Shown here: piece by piece, positions 1 through 8,971 of the stretch
Layout of the letters: the number at the start of each line of letters is the position of its first letter
Numbering within the stretch: the first letter of the stretch is position 1
Assembly: GCF_018398315.1 (NCBI RefSeq)
Contig: NZ_JAHBRW010000001.1
Location: 2,104,001 to 2,168,000, forward strand
DNA: 64,000 bases
Direction of reading: 5' to 3'
From: Chelatococcus sp. YT9
GTDB lineage: Bacteria; Pseudomonadota; Alphaproteobacteria; Rhizobiales; Beijerinckiaceae
Notes under the pieces: generated by a model
The model's database searches: none
Told to the model about the DNA's origin: nothing
The model's input: the letters and a program-made list of their open reading frames with translations, nothing else
Translations under genes and position numbers: made by a program

Positions 1-2
1 TT

Positions 3-173
3 CTGAAATTGTTGTTGTCTGCACACTGGTTAGATGGTCCGCGAGCGGCACCACGGTTTTCGATACCGCGTGCCGCGATCTTGTGCAAAGACTTGGCTTT
101 CTTGGGTTTCGACCGGCACCATGGCCGCCGCACGCCCGATTTCCTTGAGTTCTGGCCGGAGGCGCATCCGTGA
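3..173 (+). CDS. C-terminal end of an unidentified ICE protein (5' partial)
   Basis: Frame 3 is open from the window edge for 56 codons and ends in TGA at 171-173, overlapping the GTG start of the relaxase by GTGA. Such overlaps are used throughout this element, which favours this frame over the other two, which close earlier or run into the relaxase. The tail ends in a segment reading DFLEFWPEAHP. I do not recognise the family. In related elements small replication or pilus-maturation genes precede the relaxase, but nothing here proves that identity. Confidence 0.35.
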   Translation: MKLLLSAHWLDGPRAAPRFSIPRAAILCKDLAFLGFDRHHGRRTPDFLEFWPEAHP

Positions 174-2230
174 GCGCCGACGACGAAAACCGCTTCCGGC
201 CGAAACCCGGTCGCATCCGATCCGACGCGCGGCCGGGGAAGACCAAGAGCTTTTTCAGCCAGGCCAAGAAGATCGCCCGGCAGCATAGCGCCAGCCCGTC
301 CAGATCGTCGCCGCGTTCAGCGTCGCGCCCAGGCAAAAGCCCGACCGGCAAGAGCAGCAAAGCGTCGCGTTCGAGCAAGGGGCCGGGCCTGCAACGCGGG
401 CGTGGTGCGGCCTTCGTTCGCGCCCGCACCTTGTCGGGTGGCTGGCGGCACAGCGCGCCCGGAATGCGCCGTGTCGTCGTCAAGGCCCGGTATGTCCAGA
501 ACGCCGGCCGGAACGGCAAGTCCGCCGCCCATCTGCGCTATATCCAGCGCGACGGCACATCGCGCGACGGTGAGCGCGGCCAGCTCTATTCGGCGACCGA
601 GGACCGTGCCGATGGCGACGCCTTCGTTGAGCGCGGTAAGGAGGATCGGCATCAGTTCCGGTTCATCGTCTCGCCGGAGGAAGGCGCGGACCTGACCGAC
701 CTGACCGCGCACACGCGCGACCTGATGAAGCAGATCGAGGCCGACCTTGGCATGAAACTCGATTGGGTCGCGGTCAACCACTACAACACCGGCCATCCCC
801 ATGTGCATGTCATTGTCCGGGGCAAGGACGACCTGGGCGAGAATCTTGTCATCAACGGCGACTATCTCGCCAACGGAATCCGCGAGCGTGCCAGCGAGCT
901 AACGACGCTGGAGCTTGGCCCCGTGACTGAGATCGAGCAGAGCCGCAAGCTATCGGCCGAGATCGACCAGGACCGTTTCACCCGTATCGACCGCGCGATG
1001 ACCGAGGAAGCCGACGAACGGTTCCTCGACCTTCGCCATGAGCCGACCGAGCCGAGGCGGCAGTTCAATCGCACCCTGCGCCTGCGCCGTCTCGCCAAGC
1101 TGGAGAAGATGGGGCTGGCGACCGAGCACGCACCGGGCGTTTGGGAGTTAAGCGAGCGGATGGAGCCGACCTTGCGCGAGCTGGGCGAGCGCGGCGACAT
1201 CATCCGCAATATGCACAAGGCGCTAAAGGCCGATGGCCTGGAGCGCGATCCCATGACCTTCCATATCCACGACGGGCCTCCTGAAACACCCATCGTCGGC
1301 CGTGTCGTCGATAAGTATCTGTCCGACGAGCTGGGCGAGAACCTGACCGTCGTGGTGGACGGGATCGACGGCCGGACGCACCACGTCGCCGGCATCGACC
1401 CCGCCCGCGTCGAGAACGCCCGCATTGACAGCATCGTCGAAATAGGCCCGGCCGATACGACGCAGCGACCGTCCGACCGGACCATTGCCGCCATCGCCGA
1501 GGATGGCGTCTATCGGCCGAGCCGCCATCTGGAGCGGGCGAAGTTCGAGGGCCGCGTTCCGGGCGGCGACTATGAGAGCTATGTCGATGCCCATGTGCGG
1601 CGCTTGGAGGCGCTACGCCGCGCCGGAATCGTCGAGCGGATCGACGCGGACCAATGGCGCATCCCCGACGATTTCGAGAGCCGTGCCACGGCCTACGATG
1701 CCGGCCGGAATCGGCAAGCCAGCGTTCGCGTGCTTTCGGTGCTCGACCTTGAGAAGCAGATCGGCGCGGACGGCGCGACCTGGCTCGACCGGCGCTTGGT
1801 ATCGCCGGACGCATCCGACCTTGCATCGGCTGGCTTTGGCCAACAGGTGCGCGAGGCGATGGACCAGCGGCGCGAACATCATATCGACCAGGGCGACGCC
1901 ACGCGCCGGCAGGACGGTCGAACCTTCTATCGGCGCAATCTTCTCGCGACATTGCGCGAGCGCGAGGTTGCCAGCGTCGGGGCGGAGATCGCCGCGAGCA
2001 AGGCGCTCCCGTTCCGCGCCGCCACGGACGGCGAAACCGTCAGCGGCAAGTTCACCGGCACCGTGCAGCTAACCAGCGGCAAGTTCGCCATCGTCGAGCA
2101 GAGCCACGAGTTCACCCTTGTCCCATGGCGGCCGGTCATCGACCGCCAGCTCGGCCGCGAGGTCATGGGCGTTGTGCAAGGCGGTTCGGTGTCGTGGCAG
2201 TTGGGACGGTCGCGAGGGATCGGGCTATAG
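170..2230 (+). CDS. VirD2-type relaxase with DUF3363 region
   Basis: This is the probable conjugative relaxase (686 aa), which would nick the transfer origin and pilot single-stranded DNA to the coupling protein. The N-terminal 95 residues are basic and Ser/Arg-rich. The nuclease core follows, with a histidine cluster at residues 204-213 (H204, H209, H211, H213 in NTGHPHVHVIV) matching the metal-binding triad of the family. The long C-terminal part resembles DUF3363, usual in relaxases of alphaproteobacterial ICEs. The GTG start is chosen because GGAGG lies at 158-162, eight bases upstream, and because it overlaps the preceding stop. Cargo genes on the opposite strand begin about 60 bases after its stop. 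The family call is firm; the oriT is not visible here. Confidence 0.88.
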   Translation: MSADDENRFRPKPGRIRSDARPGKTKSFFSQAKKIARQHSASPSRSSPRSASRPGKSPTGKSSKASRSSKGPGLQRGRGAAFVRARTLSGGWRHSAPGMRRVVVKARYVQNAGRNGKSAAHLRYIQRDGTSRDGERGQLYSATEDRADGDAFVERGKEDRHQFRFIVSPEEGADLTDLTAHTRDLMKQIEADLGMKLDWVAVNHYNTGHPHVHVIVRGKDDLGENLVINGDYLANGIRERASELTTLELGPVTEIEQSRKLSAEIDQDRFTRIDRAMTEEADERFLDLRHEPTEPRRQFNRTLRLRRLAKLEKMGLATEHAPGVWELSERMEPTLRELGERGDIIRNMHKALKADGLERDPMTFHIHDGPPETPIVGRVVDKYLSDELGENLTVVVDGIDGRTHHVAGIDPARVENARIDSIVEIGPADTTQRPSDRTIAAIAEDGVYRPSRHLERAKFEGRVPGGDYESYVDAHVRRLEALRRAGIVERIDADQWRIPDDFESRATAYDAGRNRQASVRVLSVLDLEKQIGADGATWLDRRLVSPDASDLASAGFGQQVREAMDQRREHHIDQGDATRRQDGRTFYRRNLLATLREREVASVGAEIAASKALPFRAATDGETVSGKFTGTVQLTSGKFAIVEQSHEFTLVPWRPVIDRQLGREVMGVVQGGSVSWQLGRSRGIGL

Positions 2231-2288
2231 CCCTAGTATCATCTTAAGACTGTCTAGCTCGTGAGCGATCCGAAGTCGCCGCGCGTGT

Positions 2289-3050
2289 TCATCCTTCGGG
2301 CGAGAGTTCGGCGTGGCCGCCATCGACTCGCAATTCGGTGCCGGTCGAGAAGCTGCTCTCGTCCGATGCTAGGAATAATGCCCCTGCGGCGACCTCTTCG
2401 GGCCGACCCATCCGTTTCATCGGCACCACGCCTGCGGCATATTCGCGAAACGCGGCGACAGCTTCTGGTGTCGGCGCCTGCGTGTCGATGATAGGCGTGT
2501 CCACCGGACCAGGGCTGAGCGTGTTGACCCGAATGCAACGCGGCAGAAGTTCGGTCGCGAAGGTCCTCACCAGTGAGCGCACCGCCGCCTTCGAAGCGTT
2601 GTAGACGCTTGCACCAGCGTCCCCGCGGACGTTGAGCGAAGACGATACCATGATGACGGAAGCGCCGTCGTTCAGGATCGGTAGGGACTTCTGCACGGTG
2701 AAGTACGCCGCGCGGACGTTCAGGTCGAATATCCTGTCGAAGTGGTCCGCATCCACATCGGGGAGCAAAACCCGCTCCACCCGGCCTGCATTGGCGACAA
2801 GGATGTCCAGCCTGCGGCCATCGGCGGCAATGCGGGCATAGATCGCATCAAGGTCGTCCATCCGGGTGACATCCGCTTGAATCGCGGCGGCGCGGGCGCC
2901 GATCTCCGCGATGGTTTCCGCCAACTCCGCTTCGCGGCGGGCAACGACATAGACGAATGCTCCCTCGTCCGCGAACCGCCGTGCAGTAGCACGACCAATC
3001 CCGCTGTTCCCGCCAGTGATAAGGGCTACCTTATTCTGTAATTTCTTCAT
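2289..3050 (-). CDS. Short-chain dehydrogenase/reductase (cargo SDR 1)
   Basis: A classical SDR oxidoreductase of 253 aa. The cofactor motif TGGNSGIG is at residues 12-19, NAG at 87-89, the catalytic Ser in the SSS run near 136-138, and YNASK at 150-154 supplies Tyr150 and Lys154. The PG pair at 180-181 and the C-terminal ATALFL-like segment with VDGG are also typical. Arg38-Arg39 after the second strand suggests NADP(H). The substrate cannot be read from sequence. It is the last gene of a leftward group with a GST-fold gene and a second, related SDR (4014-4766), probably all controlled by the LysR gene upstream at 4926-5858. Confidence 0.88.
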   Translation of the reverse strand: MKKLQNKVALITGGNSGIGRATARRFADEGAFVYVVARREAELAETIAEIGARAAAIQADVTRMDDLDAIYARIAADGRRLDILVANAGRVERVLLPDVDADHFDRIFDLNVRAAYFTVQKSLPILNDGASVIMVSSSLNVRGDAGASVYNASKAAVRSLVRTFATELLPRCIRVNTLSPGPVDTPIIDTQAPTPEAVAAFREYAAGVVPMKRMGRPEEVAAGALFLASDESSFSTGTELRVDGGHAELSPEG

Positions 3051-3203
3051 CTTTCACTCCGAGAGTCGAATTTTCTGCTGATAATGAAGACCTGATCTCG
3101 GTCACGGACGAGCTTCAATCTCGGGGTTATCGCGAGGGCGGCCTTATTGGCCTGCCAGATTGGGCAACGGCGAGGTGAGGACTTCATCGAACCTGCGTGA
3201 AAA

Positions 3204-3842
3204 TCAGGCGTCCTCGCGCAAACGTCGGTCGCCCTTGATGGCAATAGCGCGCTGCACCGAAGGACGGTCCGACAGACGCTCGAAATATGCCGCCGTCATT
3301 GGTAGCTGGTCAAAGCCGCCAAGTAACACCTTGATGTACTTGAGAGTGAAATACAGATGGCAATCTGCGATGGTAAAAGCATCTCCAGTCACATATCGCG
3401 AAGTACCCGCGACGCGTTCGATCCGCATTAGGAACCGTTCCAGTGTATTCCTGAAGAATGTCAATACCTCGGCCTGAGCCGCTTCGGAGGACGTAAGCTC
3501 TTTTCGACGAAACCCCATGCCGAGCGGCTTCTGCAAATCGGTGGCGCTGTAAGCAAGCCAACTCAGAACGTCATAGCGAGACCGATCACCTGGTGGCGGC
3601 AGCAGTTTTGAGGCGGGAGCCAGATCGGCGAGGTAGGTCAGGATTGCAAGGTTTTGTATAAGGACGCTGCCATCGTCCAGAACGAGAGTTCCGACTTGGG
3701 AAAGCGGGTTAAAGCTTTCAAGAAGATCAATATTCACGTTTCTGGATTTGCTCGTCTCAATAAGCTCGCAGTCGATCTGAGCTTCTTCCATGGCGATCAA
3801 GCCGGGAACGGAACTCGATTCAGTTGAATAAAAATACTTCAT
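3204..3842 (-). CDS. GST-fold protein lacking canonical glutathione-binding residues
   Basis: A 212-residue protein with the two-domain glutathione S-transferase fold, closest in pattern to bacterial beta-class enzymes (MKYFY start, N-terminal thioredoxin-like domain, C-terminal helical domain with TIADCHLYF). The start is at MKYFYS because GGAAGG sits just upstream; longer upstream extensions look non-native. Three hallmarks are altered: the position of beta-class Cys10 is Ser10, the near-universal cis-proline is Gly51 (SQVGTLVL), and the Glu-Ser/Gly pair that holds the glutathione glutamyl group is Gln63-Asn64. It may bind another ligand or be inactive as a transferase. It lies between two SDR genes on the same strand. 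Confidence 0.8.
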   Translation of the reverse strand: MKYFYSTESSSVPGLIAMEEAQIDCELIETSKSRNVNIDLLESFNPLSQVGTLVLDDGSVLIQNLAILTYLADLAPASKLLPPPGDRSRYDVLSWLAYSATDLQKPLGMGFRRKELTSSEAAQAEVLTFFRNTLERFLMRIERVAGTSRYVTGDAFTIADCHLYFTLKYIKVLLGGFDQLPMTAAYFERLSDRPSVQRAIAIKGDRRLREDA

Positions 3843-4013
3843 AGGATTTCCTTCCCGCAATGCCCGCTTGAACGCTGTTGCGACTGCCCAAGTGTGGTTA
3901 ATCGTGACGTCCGTGACGAGAGTGACTTGCTGCAATCACGAGCGGTTGTCGCTTGGCACGGTCCGCGTATGAAACGTGGCCGCGTTCCGCGCGCTCGGCG
4001 CTTACATGTCGAT

Positions 4014-4766
4014 CTAGAGAGCAGCCAACAGGCCACCATCGACTGGAATGTCGATGCCGGAGATGTAACTGCTTTCGTCGCTCGCTAGGAACAGCGCGGT
4101 CGCCGCGACTTCTTCCGGCCGACCGATCCGCTTCATCGGCACAAGCGCATCGAAATTCTTGCGCAACTCCTCCAGTGTATTCGGAGGAACAACCTGCTTT
4201 TCGAGGATCGGGGTATCGATCGGACCGGGACTGATCGAATTAACGCGGATGCCGCCCTCGACCAGCTCCGTCGACCAAGTGCGGGCAAGCGAATGAAGCG
4301 CCGCCTTGGAAGCCCCGTAGGTGCCGTAGCCGGCAAATGATACGTGGCCCAGCCCTGAAGAAGTCAGAATTATCGATCCACCTTGCGCAAGCAAGGGAAG
4401 CGCGTTGCTGACCGTGAAGTAGACGCCACGCAGATTCGTGTTCAGCGTTTCATCGAAATTTTGCTCGGTCGCATCGGAGATGGTTTGGGGACTCACAGTG
4501 CCAGCATTGGCCATCACTATGTCCAGCCGGCCATGGTCGGATTTGATACGGTCCATCAGGCGCCTGATGTCAGCAATTTCCTGAACATCGCCCTTGACCG
4601 GGGTGATTCCATCACCGATTTCGCCAACCGCAGCATCGAGTTCCGTCTGGCGGCGTGCGAAGATATACACGGACGCACCTTCGCTGACGAAGAGCTTCGC
4701 CGTCGCGCGTCCGATGCCGGTGCTGCCACCGGTGATTACCGCCACCTTTCCAGTAAGCCTGCCCAC
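4014..4766 (-). CDS. Short-chain dehydrogenase/reductase (cargo SDR 2)
   Basis: A classical SDR of 250 aa. TGGSTGIG lies at residues 12-19, NAG at 87-89, a TSS segment carries the catalytic serine near 136, and YGASK at 150-154 gives Tyr150/Lys154. It aligns closely in spacing with the SDR at 2289-3050, which suggests a duplicated pair or two related steps. A GTG start at 4766 is chosen: an AAAGGA-like ribosome site precedes it by about seven bases, and it gives the normal short N-terminus before the first strand. Upstream on the same strand is a LysR regulator. The substrate is unknown. Confidence 0.87.
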   Translation of the reverse strand: MGRLTGKVAVITGGSTGIGRATAKLFVSEGASVYIFARRQTELDAAVGEIGDGITPVKGDVQEIADIRRLMDRIKSDHGRLDIVMANAGTVSPQTISDATEQNFDETLNTNLRGVYFTVSNALPLLAQGGSIILTSSGLGHVSFAGYGTYGASKAALHSLARTWSTELVEGGIRVNSISPGPIDTPILEKQVVPPNTLEELRKNFDALVPMKRIGRPEEVAATALFLASDESSYISGIDIPVDGGLLAAL

Positions 4767-4925
4767 GATGATTTCCTTTCGAGGTGTCTCTAGCCAGGAA
4801 GTCATTTAGGTCGCCAACTGGGCCGTTGGCACAGTGAGAACGGAATAGCTTCTATTATTGACAGGAATACTTGCCTATTTTGCCGTCGTTGAAACCCTCC
4901 CTTCTACAAGCTTGATCCGGCCGTG

Positions 4926-5858
4926 CTACGGGCTGACTTTGCCGTCGCCGACCCTTAACTCCGGTTCCTCGGCGCAAATCGCAGCGAGGAAATCGACGAA
5001 TTGCCGCACTCGGGAGGGCATGCGCCGTCCGGCAGCGGTAACCGCGTTGATTGGAAAGGGCGGCGGCGCATACTGATTCAGAATTCGTACTACCTCGCCA
5101 GAGGCCAGCACATCCGTGAACAACCAACTCGCGTGATGGGCGATGCCGAGACCCGCGAGAACCGCGCCGCGGACATGCTCGGCGTCGTTTGTGCGGAACG
5201 CTCCCGCACCATCGACCGTTACCTGCCGGCCGCCTACCTGGAAACCCCACCCAACGACATCGCCCTGATAGACATAGCTGATACGCTCGTGGGTGTGCAG
5301 CTCGTCCAGCGTTTGCGGCGTACCGTGTTGAGCAAGATAGCCGGCGGAGGCCAGGGTTATCATCCGCATGTCGCCGATGTGTCGGGCGACGAGTGCTGAA
5401 TCCGATAGCCGACCAATACGGATCGCGACGTCTATCGCTTCCTCGATAAGGTCAACGTGCCGCCCGGAGACTTCCATCTCGATCGCAACGTCGGGAAAAC
5501 GGTTCCTAAAATTCAATAGCCGCGGAATGACGAACATCCTCCCGAAGGCTGGCGAGAGGGTCACGCGGACCAGCCCTGAGGGGACCGACTGCCCCTCAAG
5601 GACTCTCTCTTCGACCAAGTCAAGGTCCTGAAGGATACGGACGGTGGCCTCGTAATAGTCCTGTCCTGCGGGCGTCACGGCAAGGGTACGGGAATTTCTC
5701 GCGAGGAGTTGCGTCCCCAGTCGCGCTTCAAGCGCAGCGAGCTGTTTGCTGACGGTTGGCTGGCTGACGTTCAAGTCTCGCGCTGCCTGCGAAAAGCTTC
5801 CGCTTTCGACGACGCGCACGAACATCCGCATCGCATCCAGTTTATCCACCGCTTTCAT
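4926..5858 (-). CDS. LysR-family transcriptional regulator (cargo)
   Basis: A 310-residue LysR-type regulator. The N-terminal winged helix-turn-helix spans about residues 8-66 (FSQAARDLNVSQPTVSKQLA), followed by a linker helix and a periplasmic-binding-fold effector domain from about residue 95. It is transcribed away from the DUF427 gene at 5944, leaving an 85-base divergent intergenic region, and toward the SDR/GST genes downstream on its own strand. The position between the two arms of the cargo suggests it controls one or both. The inducer is unknown. Confidence 0.88.
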   Translation of the reverse strand: MKAVDKLDAMRMFVRVVESGSFSQAARDLNVSQPTVSKQLAALEARLGTQLLARNSRTLAVTPAGQDYYEATVRILQDLDLVEERVLEGQSVPSGLVRVTLSPAFGRMFVIPRLLNFRNRFPDVAIEMEVSGRHVDLIEEAIDVAIRIGRLSDSALVARHIGDMRMITLASAGYLAQHGTPQTLDELHTHERISYVYQGDVVGWGFQVGGRQVTVDGAGAFRTNDAEHVRGAVLAGLGIAHHASWLFTDVLASGEVVRILNQYAPPPFPINAVTAAGRRMPSRVRQFVDFLAAICAEEPELRVGDGKVSP

Positions 5859-5943
5859 TCCGCGGAAGAATAGAAGGCATAACGGTTTCCGATCTTACCT
5901 GATTGCTCAACTGACGTAGATACGCGGTCGGAAGGAGATTTTC

Positions 5944-6318
5944 ATGGTTGACCGCAGAATTCTGATTCCCGATGCAAATCATCCCATCACCATCAACAAA
6001 TGTTCGTCGATGGTCATCGTCAAAAAAGGATCGCTTCATATCGCAAAAACAAGGGGCGCTCTGACGCTTGCAGAAGCGTCTTACCCGCCTGTTCAATATG
6101 TGCCACGTCGCGACATCGACATGTCGCTTCTGGAGCGCTCCCAATACACCACCTATTGCCCGTACAAGGGCGATGCAAACTACTACAGCATACCAGCCCT
6201 TGGAGAGTCCGGGCTGAACAGCGTGTGGACCTACGAGACACCCTTCGAAGCGGTTGGCGACATCGCCGGCTATCTCGCTTTTTATCCCGACCGGATGTCG
6301 ATCGAGCTTGCTGACTAG
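5944..6318 (+). CDS. DUF427 domain protein
   Basis: A 124-residue protein recognised as DUF427 by its YCPYKGDANYY segment (residues about 77-87) and the conserved VWTYETPF stretch after it. DUF427 proteins are small beta-rich proteins of unknown biochemical function, found in bacteria and fungi. A strong AAGGAG site precedes the ATG by about six bases. It is the first gene of the rightward arm of the cargo, divergent from LysR, and is followed by a glutathione transferase, an SDR and an F420-reductase-like protein. This context suggests a metabolic or detoxification role, which is inference only. Confidence 0.75.
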   Translation: MVDRRILIPDANHPITINKCSSMVIVKKGSLHIAKTRGALTLAEASYPPVQYVPRRDIDMSLLERSQYTTYCPYKGDANYYSIPALGESGLNSVWTYETPFEAVGDIAGYLAFYPDRMSIELAD

Positions 6319-6465
6319 GCCACAGCCTACAAAGCGCACAACACTCAGAAAATTCCATATTAGAATAGATGGTATTCAAAGTGTGTCAATATCATTCGAT
6401 GGAGGAATATGAGAAACGTCGTTCGACCGTCCCGATCACGGGCCTCGAACTGAAAGGAATAAGTC

Positions 6466-7137
6466 ATGGCAATCAAAATTTACGGCGATCCCGGCTCGGG
6501 GAGTTTGCGTCGCGTCACCACCGCCGCAAAAATCATGGGCATCGAGTTGGAGCGCGTAAAGGTCGATCTGTTTAAGGGCGAAAGCCAGACCGACGAGTTC
6601 AAGTCGCGCTTCAATCCGCACGGTCTGACGCCGGTTTTGGAAGATGGAGATTTCATCCTCTATGAGGCCGCCGCGATCAACCTGTATCTCGCCGACAAGG
6701 TGAACTCGCCGTTGGCCGGAACCACGAAGGAGGAGCGCTTCCAAGTCCTCAAATGGATGTTCTGGTCGGGTGAGCAGTGGCGAATCTTCGCTACCGCTAT
6801 CTTCGACGAGCGCGTCGGGAAGACCGTCATGGGCCTGCCGCAAGACGAGGCCGTCGTGTTGTTCGCCGAGGGCAAGATGCGCGCTGCGGCGAAGGTGCTC
6901 GACGAGCACCTGAAGGACCGCGAGTTTATGGTTGGCGATGCGCTGACCCTGGCCGACATCGACGTCGCCGCGCCCTTCTCCCAGATCGACCGTTCGAAGC
7001 CGCCGCTTCGGGAGTTTCCGAACCTCATGGCCTGGCAGGACAATCTCCTCAAGACGGTCCCGGCCTGGGCTGAGACGAAGGCTGAAGTCGACAACCGCTT
7101 CGACACCTTCCTGGCGAGCGTCGGCGTGAAACTGTAA
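6466..7137 (+). CDS. Glutathione S-transferase family protein
   Basis: A 223-residue glutathione transferase. The N-terminal thioredoxin-fold domain (about 1-80) retains the cis-proline (Pro56 in LTPVLEDG) and the acidic Glu67 of the glutathione site (YEAAAINLYL). The C-terminal helical domain contains ALTLADIDV. GSGS at 10-13 could provide the catalytic hydroxyl. Unlike the GST-fold gene at 3204-3842 in the same cargo, this copy looks competent to bind glutathione. An AAGGA site precedes the start. It lies between the DUF427 gene and an SDR on the same strand. The substrate is unknown. Confidence 0.85.
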   Translation: MAIKIYGDPGSGSLRRVTTAAKIMGIELERVKVDLFKGESQTDEFKSRFNPHGLTPVLEDGDFILYEAAAINLYLADKVNSPLAGTTKEERFQVLKWMFWSGEQWRIFATAIFDERVGKTVMGLPQDEAVVLFAEGKMRAAAKVLDEHLKDREFMVGDALTLADIDVAAPFSQIDRSKPPLREFPNLMAWQDNLLKTVPAWAETKAEVDNRFDTFLASVGVKL

Positions 7138-7387
7138 TTCCTGGGCTCTTTGTTTGGTTGAGCGCGTCGGCCTTTGAGCGGCGCCCCGGTAGCTGGAGCA
7201 GGTCGGTGTTCGGCTGCTCCACGTGTCCGGCCATGAATATGGCGGCGACGCTGAGCCCGTCCGCCTGCCTCTCCCGGTCAACGAGGTAAATCCGGGCCTG
7301 ATCGTGCGCGCGAAGTATCGCCGAAACCGCCGCGAAGCATATGCCCAAAGTCACAGAAATCGCATTCATGTAACGAAGGAGACTCTT

Positions 7388-8155
7388 ATGTCGCAGGCTC
7401 TCAATGGGAAAACCGCCCTCGTGACCGGGGGATCGCGCGGTATCGGTCGGGCGATCGCTGAACGACTCGCGACCGACGGCGCGACCGTCGCGATCACATA
7501 CAATGCTAGCAGCACGGGCGCTGAGGAAGCGGTCGCGGTCATCGAGAAGGCGGGCGGCACCGCGTTTGCGTTGCACGCAGACCTCCTCGACGCCGGGTCT
7601 ATCCCGGCCTTGTTCGATGAACTCGACCGCGAGCTTGCAGAACGGACAGGCAGCAAGGCGTTTGACATTCTGGTCAACAATGCCGGCAACCCAGGTTGGG
7701 CGACTCTTTCCGATGCGACGCCGGACGCTTGGGACACCGTCTTCGCCGTGCATGCCAGAGCGCCTTTCTTCATGGTCCAGTCGGCGCTGAGCCGTCTCTC
7801 CGATGGAGGACGGATCATCAATATCTCGTCGGGCTTTTCCACCCGTCCGCAACCTACGGCGCCGATCTATTCCGCAGCCAAGGCGGCCATCAACACCCTG
7901 ACCCACGTGCTCGCCATGGAGCTTGGATCGCGCGGGATCACGGTGAACGCCGTGGCGCCGGGTTGGACGCGGACAGACATCAACGCCGCCGTCCGTGAGA
8001 ACGCTGATATGGTGAAGGCCATCGAAGCCGACACCGCGCTGGGACGCTTCGGAGAACCCACGGACATCGCCGCGGTCGTGGCCTTCCTGGCTTCGGAAGA
8101 CGGTCGCTGGGTGACCGGCCAAATCATTGAAGCGAGCGGCGGCTACAGGCTTTGA
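7388..8155 (+). CDS. Short-chain dehydrogenase/reductase, 3-oxoacyl-ACP reductase type (cargo SDR 3)
   Basis: A 255-residue classical SDR. TGGSRGIG is at residues 13-20, NNAG at 97-100, the ISS serine near 147-148, and YSAAK at 161-165 supplies Tyr161/Lys165. The overall pattern is close to FabG-like reductases, but its setting in an accessory cluster argues against a fatty-acid role. The start at 7388 is preceded by AAGGAG; an in-frame start at 7223 has no such site and gives an unlikely extension. It lies 37 bases before the F420-reductase-like gene, so the two are probably co-transcribed. Confidence 0.87.
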   Translation: MSQALNGKTALVTGGSRGIGRAIAERLATDGATVAITYNASSTGAEEAVAVIEKAGGTAFALHADLLDAGSIPALFDELDRELAERTGSKAFDILVNNAGNPGWATLSDATPDAWDTVFAVHARAPFFMVQSALSRLSDGGRIINISSGFSTRPQPTAPIYSAAKAAINTLTHVLAMELGSRGITVNAVAPGWTRTDINAAVRENADMVKAIEADTALGRFGEPTDIAAVVAFLASEDGRWVTGQIIEASGGYRL

Positions 8156-8192
8156 TTTCGCCCGAGCCACCTAACAGAAAGCGAGTCCTTTC

Positions 8193-8882
8193 ATGGATAT
8201 TGGAATCATCGGGACGGGGCTCATCGGCGGGACGCTGGCACGCCGGCTGTCGAAGTTGGGCCATAAGGTTTTCGTGGCGAACTCGCGCGGTCCGGCTTCG
8301 CTAGCGGACATTGCCGCCGAGACCGGCGCCACGGCGGTGACCGTGCATCAGGCGGCCCGCAGCGGCGAGATCGTATTCGTCACCATACCGGAGTGGAGAA
8401 TTCCCGACTTGCCGAAGGACCTCTTCAAGGGCGTCAGTCCTGAGGTCGTCGTTGTAGACACCGGAAACTACTATCCTCGCGAGCGCGATGGCCGAATCGA
8501 TGAGATCGAAGAGGGCATGGCTGAAAGCCGTTGGGTGGCAATTCAGCTTGGACGACCAGTGCTGAAGGCGATCAACACCTTGCACTGGCGCAGTCTCCTT
8601 GATGAGGGGAAGCCCACCGGCTCGCCGGACCGTATCGCGTTGCCGGTTGCCGGCGATGATGCGGCCCACAAAGCGAAGGTCATCCGCCTCTTCGACGAAC
8701 TCGGGTTTGACGGCGTTGATGCTGGTCAGCTTGACGAATCGTGGCGCCAACAGCCTGCCACTCCGGTGTACGCCGCCAATCTCGATGCGGACGGCGTTCG
8801 TAGGGCGCTGACTGGGGCAAGTCCCGAACGCACGCCGGAATTCCGTGCAGCACCGAACAGCAGCCGCGGCAAGCCCGTTTGA
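8193..8882 (+). CDS. NAD(P)-binding oxidoreductase, F420-dependent NADP reductase-like
   Basis: A 229-residue protein beginning with a Rossmann dinucleotide motif GIIGTGLIGG (residues 4-13), followed by NSRG around 30, where NADP phosphate contacts are expected. The pattern fits the NADPH-dependent F420 reductase/6-phosphogluconate-dehydrogenase-like superfamily (coenzyme F420-dependent NADP oxidoreductase domain). In proteobacteria such proteins usually act on other substrates, because F420 is mostly absent, so the name indicates fold only. It follows SDR 3 closely and ends the rightward cargo arm. The tail after about residue 205 is low in predicted structure. Confidence 0.78.
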   Translation: MDIGIIGTGLIGGTLARRLSKLGHKVFVANSRGPASLADIAAETGATAVTVHQAARSGEIVFVTIPEWRIPDLPKDLFKGVSPEVVVVDTGNYYPRERDGRIDEIEEGMAESRWVAIQLGRPVLKAINTLHWRSLLDEGKPTGSPDRIALPVAGDDAAHKAKVIRLFDELGFDGVDAGQLDESWRQQPATPVYAANLDADGVRRALTGASPERTPEFRAAPNSSRGKPV

Positions 8883-8971
8883 TCCGTGCGCAGCAACCGA
8901 GGTTTGACCGGAAGAACAGTCGTTAAGCATCAGAACAGGAGCCAGGACGGCACCGCGATCTTAGGGTTCGA

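Noticed and set aside
1-9. TTCTGAAAT at the window start matches 25217-25225 at the tRNA 3' edge, suggesting an attachment repeat
   Set aside because: Nine bases only; the match stops at the tRNA boundary and does not extend into tRNA sequence, and a short protein tail already occupies the window start.
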